Part shown: one piece after another, positions 45,300-54,188 of the stretch
Numbering within the stretch: the stretch's first letter is position 1
How the letters are laid out: each line of letters opens with the position of its first letter
Assembly: GCF_000473145.1 (NCBI RefSeq)
Contig: NZ_KI421500.1
Location: 124,225-188,224 of the forward strand
DNA from: Leisingera daeponensis DSM 23529
GTDB lineage: Bacteria > Pseudomonadota > Alphaproteobacteria > Rhodobacterales > Rhodobacteraceae
Direction: 5' to 3'
DNA: 64,000 bases
Notes under the pieces: model-generated
Seen by the model: only the letters and a program-made list of their open reading frames with translations
Told to the model about the DNA's origin: nothing
Databases searched by the model: none
Translations under genes and position numbers: made by a program

Positions 45300-46910
45300 A
45301 TGAGACGCGCAGCCATGGCTTTGCTGGCCAAGCAGATATCCCCGCCCAACCTTTCCATCATGCAGGACGAGGGCTTTACCGTGGCCCGCGTGCGCACCGA
45401 ATTGCTGTCCGGCCTCACCGTCGCGCTGGCGCTGGTGCCGGAGGCGGTGGCCTTTGCATTCGTCGCAGGGGTGCATCCGCTGGTCGGGCTGTACGCGGCC
45501 TTCATGGTGGGGCTGATCACCGCGGTGTTCGGCGGCCGCCCCGGGATGATTTCGGGTGCGACCGGCGCGCTGGCGGTGGTGATGGTGGCGCTGGTGGCGG
45601 AGCACGGGGTGGAATACCTGTTTGCCACCGTGGTGCTGATGGGGATCCTGCAGATCTTTGCGGGCGTCATGCATTGGGGCAAGTTTATCCGCCTGGTGCC
45701 GCATCCGGTGATGCTGGGCTTTGTGAACGGCCTTGCCATCGTGATCTTCCTAGCGCAGCTCACCCAGTTCAAGGTGCCGGGCAGTGATGGCGCGGAGTGG
45801 CTGAGCGGCGCCTCGCTTTACATGATGCTGGGGCTGGTGGCGCTGACCATGGTGATCATCTGGGGGATGCCCAAGATCACCAACGCTATCCCGGCGCCGC
45901 TGGCGGGGATCGGAATCGTGGCGGTTCTGGTGATCGCGCTGGGGCTGGATGTGCCGCGGGTCGGTGACATGGCCTCGATCGAGGGCGGCCTGCCCGCCTT
46001 CCATATCCCGATGGTGCCGCTGAACTGGGAGACCTTCGAGATCATCCTGCCCTATGCGGTGATCCTGGCGGCGATCGGCCTGATCGAGAGTCTGCTGACC
46101 CTGAACCTGGTGGGCGAAATCACCGGCAAGCGCGGCGGCGCCAGCCAGGAATGCATTGCGCAGGGGGCCTCGAATGTGGTGACCGGCTTTTTCGGCGGTA
46201 TGGGCGGCTGCGCGATGATCGGCCAGTCGATGATCAACGTGAAATCGGGCGGGCGGACCCGGATCGCGGGCATTGCCGCGGCGCTGTTCCTCTTGCTGTT
46301 CATCGTGGCGGCCTCGCCGCTGATCGAGCAGATCCCGCTGGCCGCACTCGTGGGCGTGATGTTCATGGTGGTGATCGGCACCTTCGCCTGGAATTCGATC
46401 AAGATCATGACCAAGGTTCCGCCGATGGACGCCTTCGTGATTGTGCTGGTGACCGTGGTGACGGTGATGACCGACCTGGCGATTGCGGTTGTGGTGGGCG
46501 TCATCGTCTCGGCGCTGGCCTATGCCTGGAACAACGCGCGCCGCATCCACGCCTATACCCGCGAGTCCGCAAGCGACAAGGGCGCCAAGGTTTATGAGAT
46601 CGAAGGCCCGCTGTTCTTCGGCTCCACCGACGGGTTCATCGAGCTGTTTGACGTGGCGGGCGATCCGGACCATGTGATCGTGGACTTCGCGCGCAGCCGG
46701 GTGGTGGACCAGTCGGCGCTGCAGGCAATCGAGGCGCTGGCTGGAAAGTATGAAGCCGAGGGCAAGAAACTGGTGCTGCGCCACCTGAGCCGCGACTGCC
46801 ACCAGCTGCTGACCAAGGCGGGCCACCTGATGGTCGATAGCGACGACGACCCGGACTATGAGCTGGCGGTGGACTACTCGGTCAGGACCGGGATCCTGGG
46901 CGGCCACTAA
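45300..46910 (+). CDS. SulP family inorganic anion transporter
   Basis: A 536-aa permease with a SulP membrane domain of about twelve helices (LTVALALVPEAVAFAFVAGVHP, then GAVSPMISGA-like VFGGRPGMISGATGALAVVM) and a C-terminal STAS domain (VYEIEGPLFFGSTDGFIELF, HVIVDFARSRVVDQSALQAIEAL). It may carry sulfate, bicarbonate or a dicarboxylate; the substrate cannot be assigned. The frame is open far upstream (to 44541), but sequence character changes and 45300 or 45315 (MALLAKQ) are the sensible starts. Confidence 0.9.
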   Translation: MRRAAMALLAKQISPPNLSIMQDEGFTVARVRTELLSGLTVALALVPEAVAFAFVAGVHPLVGLYAAFMVGLITAVFGGRPGMISGATGALAVVMVALVAEHGVEYLFATVVLMGILQIFAGVMHWGKFIRLVPHPVMLGFVNGLAIVIFLAQLTQFKVPGSDGAEWLSGASLYMMLGLVALTMVIIWGMPKITNAIPAPLAGIGIVAVLVIALGLDVPRVGDMASIEGGLPAFHIPMVPLNWETFEIILPYAVILAAIGLIESLLTLNLVGEITGKRGGASQECIAQGASNVVTGFFGGMGGCAMIGQSMINVKSGGRTRIAGIAAALFLLLFIVAASPLIEQIPLAALVGVMFMVVIGTFAWNSIKIMTKVPPMDAFVIVLVTVVTVMTDLAIAVVVGVIVSALAYAWNNARRIHAYTRESASDKGAKVYEIEGPLFFGSTDGFIELFDVAGDPDHVIVDFARSRVVDQSALQAIEALAGKYEAEGKKLVLRHLSRDCHQLLTKAGHLMVDSDDDPDYELAVDYSVRTGILGGH

Positions 46911-46925
46911 TCGCTGACGGTTTGA

Positions 46926-46966
46926 CAAAAAAGCCCGCGGTTCGAATGAACTGCGGGCTTTATTAG
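46926..46966. terminator. bidirectional terminator between sulP and the acyltransferase
   Basis: AAGCCCGCGGTTC, loop GAAT, GAACTGCGGGCTT (46931-46960) with a run of A on one side and TTATTAG on the other. One G-U pair in 13. It serves both convergent genes. Confidence 0.92.
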
Positions 46967-47005
46967 TTTCCAGGGTGGCTTCTGGCTCACCATATCAGAA
47001 AACGC

Positions 47006-47647
47006 TCAGTCAGGCGCGATGCTCTCCAGCATGTCGAGGTCGCCAGACAAGAGTGCCGGTTCGGCGCGGGTAATGAGGTCCGCGGGCCAGTCCCACCATT
47101 TCAAGGCCAGCAGCCGGGCGATCTGCGGTTTGGGGAAGCGGTAGCCCTGCACGGTGCCGGGGTTGCCAGTGACGATGGCGTAGGGCGGTATCGTGCCGCG
47201 CACCACGGCGCCTGCGCCGATGATGGCGCCGTCACTGACGCGGGCACCGGGCAGGATCAGGGCGCCGTAGCCGATCCAGACGTCGTTGCCGATCACCGTG
47301 TCGCGGGTGTCGGGCTGGAAACCGGCCATCTGGCTGGGATCGAACACCGGGAAGGGGTAGCAGCTGAGGCCTTCCTGCGCGTGGTTGGCCGACGCGGTGA
47401 TGAAGCGCGCGCCGTGGGCGATCTGGCAGAACCGGCCGATCACCAGGCGTTCCCGCGCGCCGGGGAACAGGTAGGGGGCGAGGTGCAGCGCCCAGTTGTC
47501 CGGCGGGTCGAAATCGGAGGCATAGCTGTAGTCGCCGGCCTGAATGTTCGGATGGTCCAGCACCCGTGACAGCATCACGGTGCCCGGGTGCGGCGTGCCG
47601 TCCGGCAGGATGATCGGGTTGCGTTTACGGGGATCAGGCAGCGGCAT
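47006..47647 (-). CDS. CatB-like hexapeptide acyltransferase
   Basis: A 213-aa left-handed beta-helix protein, with hexapeptide repeats (VIGNDVWIGYGALILPGARVSDGAIIGAGAVV) and the conserved GRFCQIAHGARFITASANHA motif including the His of the xenobiotic acyltransferase (CatB/Vat) group. It could acetylate an antibiotic or a sugar. It lies on the same strand directly after the flavin reductase. A TTG at 47659, overlapping the flavin reductase stop, is an alternative start; the ATG at 47647 is preferred. Confidence 0.85.
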   Translation of the reverse strand: MPLPDPRKRNPIILPDGTPHPGTVMLSRVLDHPNIQAGDYSYASDFDPPDNWALHLAPYLFPGARERLVIGRFCQIAHGARFITASANHAQEGLSCYPFPVFDPSQMAGFQPDTRDTVIGNDVWIGYGALILPGARVSDGAIIGAGAVVRGTIPPYAIVTGNPGTVQGYRFPKPQIARLLALKWWDWPADLITRAEPALLSGDLDMLESIAPD

Positions 47648-47655
47648 CGCGGGTC

Positions 47656-48261
47656 TCAATCATCGGGGCGGGTGAGCGGGAACAGGTCGCGCACCACCGA
47701 ATAGTCGCGGTAGCCGAGGCGGGCGAGCGGCTGGAAGGTGGTGACGTCGAAGGTGCCGTCCTTCAGGCACTCGTCGCGCATGTGGACACCGGTCACCTCG
47801 CCGAACACGACCTTGTTGGCCTCGCCCGGCAGGGTCACGATTCGGGTAAGCCGGCATTCCAGCGCCGCGGGGGCTTCGGCGACACGGGCGCAGGCGATGG
47901 TTTCGCACTCCACGGCGGTCAGGCCGGCATGGGCGAACTCGTCCACATCCTTGGGCAGCGCGCCGGAGCTGGCGTTCATCGCATCGCGCAGCGCATAGGA
48001 TACCACATTGACGCAAAAGACGCCGGTGGCCTCGATGTTGGCGACGCTGTCCTTGGTGCCGTCCTGGTCGGGCTTGGCGCTGGTGGAGGCAAACATCACC
48101 TGCGGCGGCGTATAGGCCACTGCGTTGAAAAAGGAATAGGGCGCCAGGTTGTTCACCCCGTCGGCGGAGCGGGAGGAGATCCAGCCGATGGGGCGGGGTG
48201 TGACAATGGCGTTGAACGGATTGTGGGGCAGGCCGTGGCCGTCCTCGGGGCGGTAGAACAT
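47656..48261 (-). CDS. flavin reductase family protein
   Basis: A 201-aa split-barrel FMN-binding protein with the usual RPIGWISSRSADGVNNLAPYSFFN and DSVANIEATGVFCVNVV segments. It reduces FMN with NAD(P)H or serves a partner monooxygenase; no monooxygenase lies nearby. It is coupled to the acyltransferase gene at its 3' end. Confidence 0.88.
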   Translation of the reverse strand: MFYRPEDGHGLPHNPFNAIVTPRPIGWISSRSADGVNNLAPYSFFNAVAYTPPQVMFASTSAKPDQDGTKDSVANIEATGVFCVNVVSYALRDAMNASSGALPKDVDEFAHAGLTAVECETIACARVAEAPAALECRLTRIVTLPGEANKVVFGEVTGVHMRDECLKDGTFDVTTFQPLARLGYRDYSVVRDLFPLTRPDD

Positions 48262-48360
48262 TCTGGCTTCCTGTTCTGTGGCTTAGGTGTTTGCCCAAGC
48301 CTTACGCCCGTGTTAGGCCAAATGCCAGCCTGCAGAGGATATCGGCGGAGACAGGGCAGC

Positions 48361-48849
48361 GTGATCGAATTGCAAGCGGAACGGCCGGACGACCGGTGGG
48401 AGGTCGAGGCGCTTTACGACCTGTGCTTTGCGCCGGGCAGGGAGGCCCTGTCTTCCTACCGGCTGCGCGAAGGGGTGCCGCCGGTGGCGGGCCTCAGCCA
48501 GGTGGCGCGCGACAGCGACGGAATCCTGGCTGCGGCGATCCGGTTCTGGCCGGTGCTGATCGGGGACGCGCCGGCGCTCTTGCTGGGGCCGGTGGCGGTG
48601 CATCCGACGCGGCAGGGCGAGGGGCTGGGCGGGTCGCTGATTCGCGACAGCCTGGCCAAGGCGCAGGAGAGTGGCTGGGCGCGGGTGATGCTGGTGGGCG
48701 ATGCGCCCTATTACCGGCGCTTTGGCTTTACCCGCCTGGAGGGGGTGGAAATGCCGCCGCCCACCAACCCGGACCGGGTTCTGGGGCTTGCCTTGCAGGA
48801 TGGCGCCTGGGACGGCGTCCGCGGCCAGGTCACCCGCTGGCAGGGTTGA
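48361..48849 (+). CDS. GNAT family N-acetyltransferase
   Basis: A 162-aa acetyltransferase starting at GTG 48361, with GGAGACAGGG 6-15 bases upstream. The acetyl-CoA motif VAVHPTRQGEGLGGSLI and the PYYRRFGFTRL segment are typical of YhbS-type proteins. The reading frame is open further upstream but crosses the flavin reductase start on the other strand. Substrate unknown. Confidence 0.87.
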   Translation: MIELQAERPDDRWEVEALYDLCFAPGREALSSYRLREGVPPVAGLSQVARDSDGILAAAIRFWPVLIGDAPALLLGPVAVHPTRQGEGLGGSLIRDSLAKAQESGWARVMLVGDAPYYRRFGFTRLEGVEMPPPTNPDRVLGLALQDGAWDGVRGQVTRWQG

Positions 48850-48897
48850 AATCGGCCTCGGTTCCGCCGATCTGTTAGGCAGATACAGGAGGCGTAT

Positions 48898-49671
48898 GTG
48901 GCAGACATTCTGAGCAATGCGCGGGAGCTGACCCCGCAGCAGGTCGAGGCGGAGCTGGACGCGCTGGCCAAACGCTATCACGCGGCGGGCGGGTTCGGCG
49001 TGGAGCTGATGACCCGGCTGGGCGGCAGCGGCGAGAGCCTGCTGGAACGCTTGCCGGCGCCGGTGCGGGCCGGGCTGACCGGTGCCGCGGAAACGGCGCT
49101 GCGGCTGGCCATGAAAGGCGCAACCACGTCGCGCCGCCTGGTGCCCGACCAGAAGCCCGGCGTCGACCGGGTGGTCAGCGCCGCGATGGGCGCGGCGGGC
49201 GGCGCAGCCGGTCTTCCCGGCGCGCTGGTGGAGCTGCCTGCCACCACCGCCTTTTTGCTGCGCACCATTCAAAGCGCCGCAGCCGCCGAAGGCTTTGACC
49301 CGGAGGCCGAGAGCGTCACCTTCGATTGCATCCAGGTGTTCGCTGCGGCGGGCCCGCTGGCCAGCGATGACGGGGCCGATCTTGGCTTCGTCTCGCTGCG
49401 GCTGGGGCTGCCCGGCGGGGTGCATAAGCTGATTGCCCAGGTGGCGCCCAAGCTGGGGGCGGTGCTGGGGCAGAAGCTGGCGGCGCAGGCGGTGCCGCTT
49501 GCCGGCGCGGTTGCAGGGGCTGCGGTGAACTACGTCTTTTCCGGCTATTACCGGGAGATGGCGCATGTGCATTTCGGCCTGCGGCGGCTGGCGGTGGAGG
49601 CCGGAACGCCGCAGGAGGAGCTGGCGGCACGGCTGCGGCAGCGGCTGCAGCGCCCCGGTGCGGCGGTTTAG
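48898..49671 (+). CDS. EcsC family protein
   Basis: A 257-aa protein with the EcsC-like core: GVDRVVSAAMGAAGGAAGLPGALVELPATTAFLLRTIQ-type hydrophobic segments with regular Gly/Ala, and VAGAAVNYVFSGYYREMAHVHFGLRRL at the end. EcsC proteins are poorly understood and tied to ABC exporters or secretion. Start GTG at 48898 with AGGAGG upstream. No ABC partner lies adjacent. Confidence 0.82.
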   Translation: MADILSNARELTPQQVEAELDALAKRYHAAGGFGVELMTRLGGSGESLLERLPAPVRAGLTGAAETALRLAMKGATTSRRLVPDQKPGVDRVVSAAMGAAGGAAGLPGALVELPATTAFLLRTIQSAAAAEGFDPEAESVTFDCIQVFAAAGPLASDDGADLGFVSLRLGLPGGVHKLIAQVAPKLGAVLGQKLAAQAVPLAGAVAGAAVNYVFSGYYREMAHVHFGLRRLAVEAGTPQEELAARLRQRLQRPGAAV

Positions 49672-49738
49672 GCGCACTGCGCTCTTGCACTTGCCGGAAA
49701 GGGAGATTTAATCGCCTCTTCCTGCTATGAGGGAAAAC

Positions 49739-50242
49739 ATGATTCAATACAGCCTCAAATGCGCAGAGGGCCACAGCTTCGACAGCTGGTTCCAGTCTGC
49801 AGCGGCGTTTGACAAACTGGCGGCGGCCGGTCTGGTGTCCTGTGCGGTTTGCGGCGGCACCGGGGTGAAGAAGGCGGTCATGGCCCCGCGGGTGCGTCCG
49901 GGGCGCAAGGCAGTGTCCGGTGTCGGCGAGCCCGAACCGCAGGCCGTCGCTGCGCCTTCAGCTTCGGTGCCGGCACCTGTGCCGGCGCAGGCGGGGCCGG
50001 GCCTGCTGAGCCGTCCTTCAGGCGAGGTGGAGAAGGCCATTGCCGAGCTGCGCCGGAAGGTTGAAGAGAACTCCGATTATGTGGGCGACCGCTTTGTGCA
50101 GGAGGCGCGGGCGATGCATCTGGGCGAGGCGCCGGAGCGGGCCATTCATGGCGAGGCCAAACTTGAAGACGCGCGGGAACTGATCGAGGAAGGCGTGCCG
50201 GTGCTGCCGCTGCCGTTCCGTCCCGGGCGCAAAGCGAATTGA
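49739..50242 (+). CDS. DUF1178 family protein
   Basis: A 167-aa protein typical of alphaproteobacteria. It begins MIQYSLKCAEGHSFDSWF, with two Cys pairs (C-x3-GH and SCAVCGG) that probably bind zinc, then KKAVMAPRV. An Ala/Pro-rich linker and a conserved C-terminal half (IAELRRKVEENSDYVGDRF, ARAMHLGEAPERAIHGEA) follow. GAGGGAAAAC precedes the ATG. Function unknown. Confidence 0.88.
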   Translation: MIQYSLKCAEGHSFDSWFQSAAAFDKLAAAGLVSCAVCGGTGVKKAVMAPRVRPGRKAVSGVGEPEPQAVAAPSASVPAPVPAQAGPGLLSRPSGEVEKAIAELRRKVEENSDYVGDRFVQEARAMHLGEAPERAIHGEAKLEDARELIEEGVPVLPLPFRPGRKAN

Positions 50243-50255
50243 GAGGCAGGGCAGT

Positions 50256-50897
50256 ATGCACGCAGTCGTAACGGGGACCAGCCGCGGCATCGGCAAGGAG
50301 CTGGTGAAGCAGCTGCGAGAGGCGGGCCACGAGGTGACCGGCACCTCGCGGGATCATTCCTCGGGGGTGAAGCTGGATGTCTCCGACCCCGGCCAGCAGG
50401 CGCGTTTTGCTGCCCAGATCCGGAACCGGCCGGTGGACCTCTTGGTCTGCAATGCCGGGGTTTATATCGACAAGGCGATGGGGCTTGCGGATTACTCGGC
50501 CGAGGTCTGGGCCAAGACGCTGGCGGCCAATGTGACGGGCGTGTTCCTGACCGTGCAGGCGATGCTGCCCAACCTGCGGCTGTCGGATGCGCCCAAGATT
50601 GCCATCCTGTCGTCGCAGATGGCCAGCCAGTCACGGGCGCCGGGCGGCAGCTATGCTTATCGCGCGTCGAAGGCCGCGGCGCTGAACCTCGGCCGCAACC
50701 TGGCCACCGATCTGAAGGCCGAAGGGATTGCCGTCGGCATCTACCACCCGGGCTGGGTACGCACCGACATGGGCGGCGATGAGGGCGATATCACGGTGGC
50801 AGAGTCGGTCGCCGGGCTGATCAACGAGTTCGACGTGCTGTCGCTGGAGACCACCGGCTGCTTCCACACCTGGGACGGCCGCATCCAACCGTACTGA
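50256..50897 (+). CDS. SDR family NAD(P)-dependent oxidoreductase
   Basis: A 213-aa short-chain dehydrogenase. The cofactor loop TGTSRGIG is at residues 6-13, then VCNAGVY, the catalytic Ser region ILSSQMAS and Y-x3-K in YRASKAAAL. Close to the C-factor/csgA-like subgroup. It begins 13 bases after the DUF1178 gene and is likely in one unit with it. Substrate unknown. Confidence 0.9.
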   Translation: MHAVVTGTSRGIGKELVKQLREAGHEVTGTSRDHSSGVKLDVSDPGQQARFAAQIRNRPVDLLVCNAGVYIDKAMGLADYSAEVWAKTLAANVTGVFLTVQAMLPNLRLSDAPKIAILSSQMASQSRAPGGSYAYRASKAAALNLGRNLATDLKAEGIAVGIYHPGWVRTDMGGDEGDITVAESVAGLINEFDVLSLETTGCFHTWDGRIQPY

Positions 50898-50929
50898 TAC
50901 ACCTCCCCGCCCTGCGCCCTAAACGCAGT

Positions 50930-51112
50930 GGCGGGGCTCCCGCGCCCGCAGGCGTCCTCAGCGGGGCTGAGGACGCCTTGGCGGCCTTGGGCCCGGCGCC
51001 GCGCCTGCGCGCGCCGCTGCACCGCACGGTAGTGCGGTGCCGTTCCCAACGGGCTGAGGGCCTGGCAAGGCCCGGCGCCGGGCGGGAGCAGCCCCGTGCG
51101 CTGCAAGCGGAT
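50930..51112. repeat. GC-rich structured repeat between convergent genes (member C)
   Basis: GGGGCTCCCGC (50934) and GGGCGGGAGC (51080-51089) are inverse ends. The 25-base core at 50980-51004 (GGCGGCCTTGGGCCCGGC, then GCCGCGC) matches member B with one change. Internal hairpins: GGCGTCCTCAGC/GCTGAGGACGCC (50951-50976) and GCACCGCAC/GTGCGGTGC (51019-51040). Confidence 0.75.
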
Positions 51113-51140
51113 AGACCTCTTTCCGGCGCGGCACTGGCCG

Positions 51141-51173
51141 CAAAAAAAAGCCGGCGCGACGGGCGCGCCGGCT
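51141..51173 (-). terminator. terminator of the trypsin-like gene
   Basis: AGCCGGCGCG and CGCGCCGGCT make a perfect 10-bp stem with a 5-base loop, followed on the minus strand by TTTTTTTT. It lies 42 bases after the stop of the leftward gene. It is distinct from the repeat next to it. Confidence 0.95.
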
Positions 51174-51214
51174 GATGGTGGTTGGCCCTTGGCGCCCGTA
51201 TCCGGGCCGGGCGC

Positions 51215-53002
51215 TTACTCCCAGCAGCTGACCAGGACGGTCATGCCGGAGGCGAGCCGGGAGATTGCCGCGCTGGGCAGGCTGCCTGCGGCGGGGGACT
51301 TGCTGGCTGCGGTTACGCCGGCCGCGCTCAGCGCGCTGCGGAGGGCTTCGGCGTTGACCGCAAAGCTCACGCCCTCGGGCAGCTGCTTGCCATCGGGCTG
51401 CCGCGGCAGCAGCATGCCATGCACCGCGCCGGTGCTGTCAATCACCGGGCCGCCGGCATCGCCCGGCTGGGCCGCCAGGTCGAGGCGCGCCACTGCGGTG
51501 TTGCCATCGAGGCTTTTGACATCAGCGATCTTGCCCCAGGTGAGGCTCGGCGCGCCCAGCACGCCCTCGTAGGAGAACCCGGAGACCGCAATCTCGGACT
51601 GAAGGCGGGGGGAGGAGGTGCTGAGCTCGGCCACGGCGGCGGGGGCCAGCGGCTCTGCCGGGCGCAGGATGGCGATGCCGCCGGCCGTGTCATTGGCGGC
51701 CACCTCGGCCTGATAGCCGTGATCCAGGGTGATCCGGGTGCAGCCTGCCACCACGTCAGATGTGGTCAGCACGCTGCCGTTGCCGTCCACAAAGAAGCCC
51801 GAGCGCGAGAGCTTCGGCTTGCGGATCTCCAGGCCGGAAACCAGGTCGATGTCCTGCACCGCGTCGCTGCCCGCGGCCGGGTCCAGCACGCCTTCAAGCC
51901 GGGTGAAGCTGGCCTGCATCGCGGCCAGAACACGGGTGCGGCGGTCCTCATCACCGGCGGGCCAGATCAGGGTGAACCCCTTCACTTCGCCGTTTTCAAG
52001 GCTTGCCTGGGTGAAGGAGACGATCCGGTCGTTGCGGCCTTCGATGGTGAAGCTGTCGCTGCCGCGCTGGCGCGGGCCCTCAAGCGGCACGATTTCCAGC
52101 GTCTGCAGAATGTCGTAGAGGCCGAACAGGGTGCGCTTGTCGCCGGGCTGGCTGATCAGCAGCACCTGGGCGCCCGCATCCCCCTTGCTGGTGTAATGGG
52201 CAAAGGGTGATTCATAGCGGTCGAAACTCACCTCAGCTGCGGGCATCTGCACGGCGATGCCGGCCTTGGTGTCCTCCACCCGTGCCATGCCGGCAGAGAT
52301 CAGCGGCGCGTTGTATTCATCCATCAGCACCTGGCGCTGGGCGGTGGTCAGCACTCCGGTCGGCTCAAAGCCGCGGGCCGCCTGCCAGTCGCTCATCGAG
52401 GCGCGGGTGCCGCGGCCGAAAGCGCCGTCGATGCCGGAATCGTAGAAGCCAGCGGCTTTCAGCGCGACTTGCAGATCCATCCGCTGTTCGCGGCTGAGCG
52501 CGCTTTCGCTGCGGCGCGCCTGGGCCGGAGTCTCGTCGGGCAGGGCCGATTGCGGGGCCGTCTGCTGCTGCGGTTCAGGCTCCTGCGCGGCAGGCTCCTG
52601 CGCTGCAGGCTCTGCCGGGGCAGGGGCCGGGGCTGGTTCTGCCGGCGGGGCGGCATCTGCTGCCACCGGGTAGAACTGGCTGCCCAGGTTGCGGCGGAAG
52701 GCGATGAAGCTGTCGCGCGGAATCTGACCCTCGGCGCGGTACACCTGCAGCACCCGTTCTGCGTCCTCGCGGGCATAGGGGCCCAGCACCACGCCGTACC
52801 AGCCGCCGCCAAGCGCGTAGCCCGACACGTCCGGCAGGCGCGCGGCATAGGTGCGGGCCTCGTTTTCGGCCTCGCGCAGGGAGGGGCGGGCAGCAATCTG
52901 GATCCAGACCGCATCCCGGCTGCTTTGCGCCGACACAGGCGCAGAGAACGCAATGGCCAGCGCGATCAGGGGCAGCGCCAGAGCGGCAAACAGTTTATTC
53001 AT
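51215..53002 (-). CDS. trypsin-like domain protein lacking catalytic residues, with SPOR-like and peptidoglycan-binding regions
   Basis: A 595-aa secreted protein: signal peptide to about A25, a SPOR-like repeat (about 28-105, VWIQIAARPSLREAENEART and WYGVVLGPYAREDAERVL), a Pro/Ala/Glu/Gln linker, a peptidoglycan-binding type 1 domain (about 175-230, LQVALKAAGFYDSGIDGAFGRGT), a middle region, and a trypsin-fold domain from about 400. In the trypsin domain the usual TNxHVV reads TTSDVV (D416 in place of His; codon 51755-51757), and GDSGGP reads GDAGGP (A516 in place of Ser; codon 51455-51457). It is therefore likely a wall-bound scaffold or peptide-binding pseudoprotease. It stands alone between two terminator-like elements. 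Confidence 0.85.
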   Translation of the reverse strand: MNKLFAALALPLIALAIAFSAPVSAQSSRDAVWIQIAARPSLREAENEARTYAARLPDVSGYALGGGWYGVVLGPYAREDAERVLQVYRAEGQIPRDSFIAFRRNLGSQFYPVAADAAPPAEPAPAPAPAEPAAQEPAAQEPEPQQQTAPQSALPDETPAQARRSESALSREQRMDLQVALKAAGFYDSGIDGAFGRGTRASMSDWQAARGFEPTGVLTTAQRQVLMDEYNAPLISAGMARVEDTKAGIAVQMPAAEVSFDRYESPFAHYTSKGDAGAQVLLISQPGDKRTLFGLYDILQTLEIVPLEGPRQRGSDSFTIEGRNDRIVSFTQASLENGEVKGFTLIWPAGDEDRRTRVLAAMQASFTRLEGVLDPAAGSDAVQDIDLVSGLEIRKPKLSRSGFFVDGNGSVLTTSDVVAGCTRITLDHGYQAEVAANDTAGGIAILRPAEPLAPAAVAELSTSSPRLQSEIAVSGFSYEGVLGAPSLTWGKIADVKSLDGNTAVARLDLAAQPGDAGGPVIDSTGAVHGMLLPRQPDGKQLPEGVSFAVNAEALRSALSAAGVTAASKSPAAGSLPSAAISRLASGMTVLVSCWE

Positions 53003-53185
53003 TGTCAGGGCCTCGTATCCCGGAAGTACTCTTATTCTTTGCCGCGGAGGTTAAGCATTTTGCAGGAGCAAAGGGAACTCCTCATCGCAGGGGGAATTCC
53101 CGGCGCGTTGCCGCATTCCCGCACTTTTGTTGCCGATGTGCTGCGGGCTGCGGGCCGCAGCGCCGCTGCAAGCGCCCGCAGGGCG

Positions 53186-53214
53186 TTGACCCTGCCAAAA
53201 GCCTTGCATAGGAA
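53186..53214 (+). promoter_or_regulatory. candidate promoter of the gly operon
   Basis: TTGACC, 17 bases, then TAGGAA lies about 45 bases upstream of the glyQ start. The -35 is good and the -10 is weak. The rest of the 256-base divergent gap is GC-rich and shows no other signal. Confidence 0.35.
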
Positions 53215-53258
53215 GATCCCCGCAATTGCTGCCTTAGCTGCCCCCAAAGGGATAAGAC

Positions 53259-54188
53259 ATGACCCAGACCAACGGCGCGCCGCGCTCCTTCCAAGAGATT
53301 ATCCTGAGGCTTCAGAACTACTGGGCCGCCAAGGGCTGCGCGGTGATGCAGCCCTATGACATGGAAGTCGGCGCCGGCACCTTCCACCCGGCGACCACGC
53401 TGCGCTCGCTGGGATCCAAGGCCTGGGCGGCGGCTTATGTGCAGCCCTCGCGCCGTCCGACCGACGGGCGCTATGGCGAGAACCCGAACCGGCTGCAGCA
53501 CTATTACCAGTACCAGGTGCTGATCAAGCCGAGCCCGCCGGATCTGCAGGAGCTGTACCTGGGCTCGCTGGAGGCGATCGGTATCGACATGGCGCTGCAT
53601 GACATCCGCTTTGTCGAGGATGACTGGGAAAGCCCGACGCTGGGCGCCTGGGGTCTGGGCTGGGAGGTCTGGTGCGACGGCATGGAAGTCAGCCAGTTCA
53701 CCTATTTCCAGCAGGTTGGCGGCCATGACTGCCATCCGGTCTCCGGCGAGCTGACCTATGGCCTGGAGCGTCTGGCGATGTATGTGCTGGGCGTCGATCA
53801 CGTGATGGACATGCCGTTCAACGATCCGGACGCGATGATCCCGCTGACCTACGGCGATGTGTTCAAGCAGACCGAGGAAGAATACGCCCGCTGGAACTTT
53901 GACGTGGCCAGCACCGATGTGCTGCTGCGCCATTTCGAGGAGGCCGAGGCCGAATGCGCGGCCATCCTCGCGCAGGAGCATATGGACCCCAAGACCGGCA
54001 AGCGCATCATCATGGCGCACCCGGCCTATGACCAGTGCATCAAGGCCAGCCACATCTTCAACCTGCTGGACGCGCGCGGGGTGATTTCGGTCACTGAACG
54101 CCAGGCCTACATCGGCCGCGTCCGGGCGCTGGCCAAGCAATGCGCCGATGCATTCGTGCTGACCGAGGCTGGAGGGCATGCGGCTTGA
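53259..54188 (+). CDS. glyQ: glycine--tRNA ligase alpha subunit
   Basis: A 309-aa class II synthetase subunit that forms an alpha2beta2 enzyme with GlyS. Conserved text: [57 protein letters not shown] and [18 protein letters not shown]. It is separated from glyS by two genes and a mini-ORF, an unusual but coupled layout. Its stop overlaps a TTG start of the next frame. Confidence 0.97.
   Translation: MTQTNGAPRSFQEIILRLQNYWAAKGCAVMQPYDMEVGAGTFHPATTLRSLGSKAWAAAYVQPSRRPTDGRYGENPNRLQHYYQYQVLIKPSPPDLQELYLGSLEAIGIDMALHDIRFVEDDWESPTLGAWGLGWEVWCDGMEVSQFTYFQQVGGHDCHPVSGELTYGLERLAMYVLGVDHVMDMPFNDPDAMIPLTYGDVFKQTEEEYARWNFDVASTDVLLRHFEEAEAECAAILAQEHMDPKTGKRIIMAHPAYDQCIKASHIFNLLDARGVISVTERQAYIGRVRALAKQCADAFVLTEAGGHAA

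Noticed and set aside
46941..46951. GGTTCGAAT in the sulP terminator as a tRNA fragment
   Set aside because: It is the loop region of a clear bidirectional terminator.
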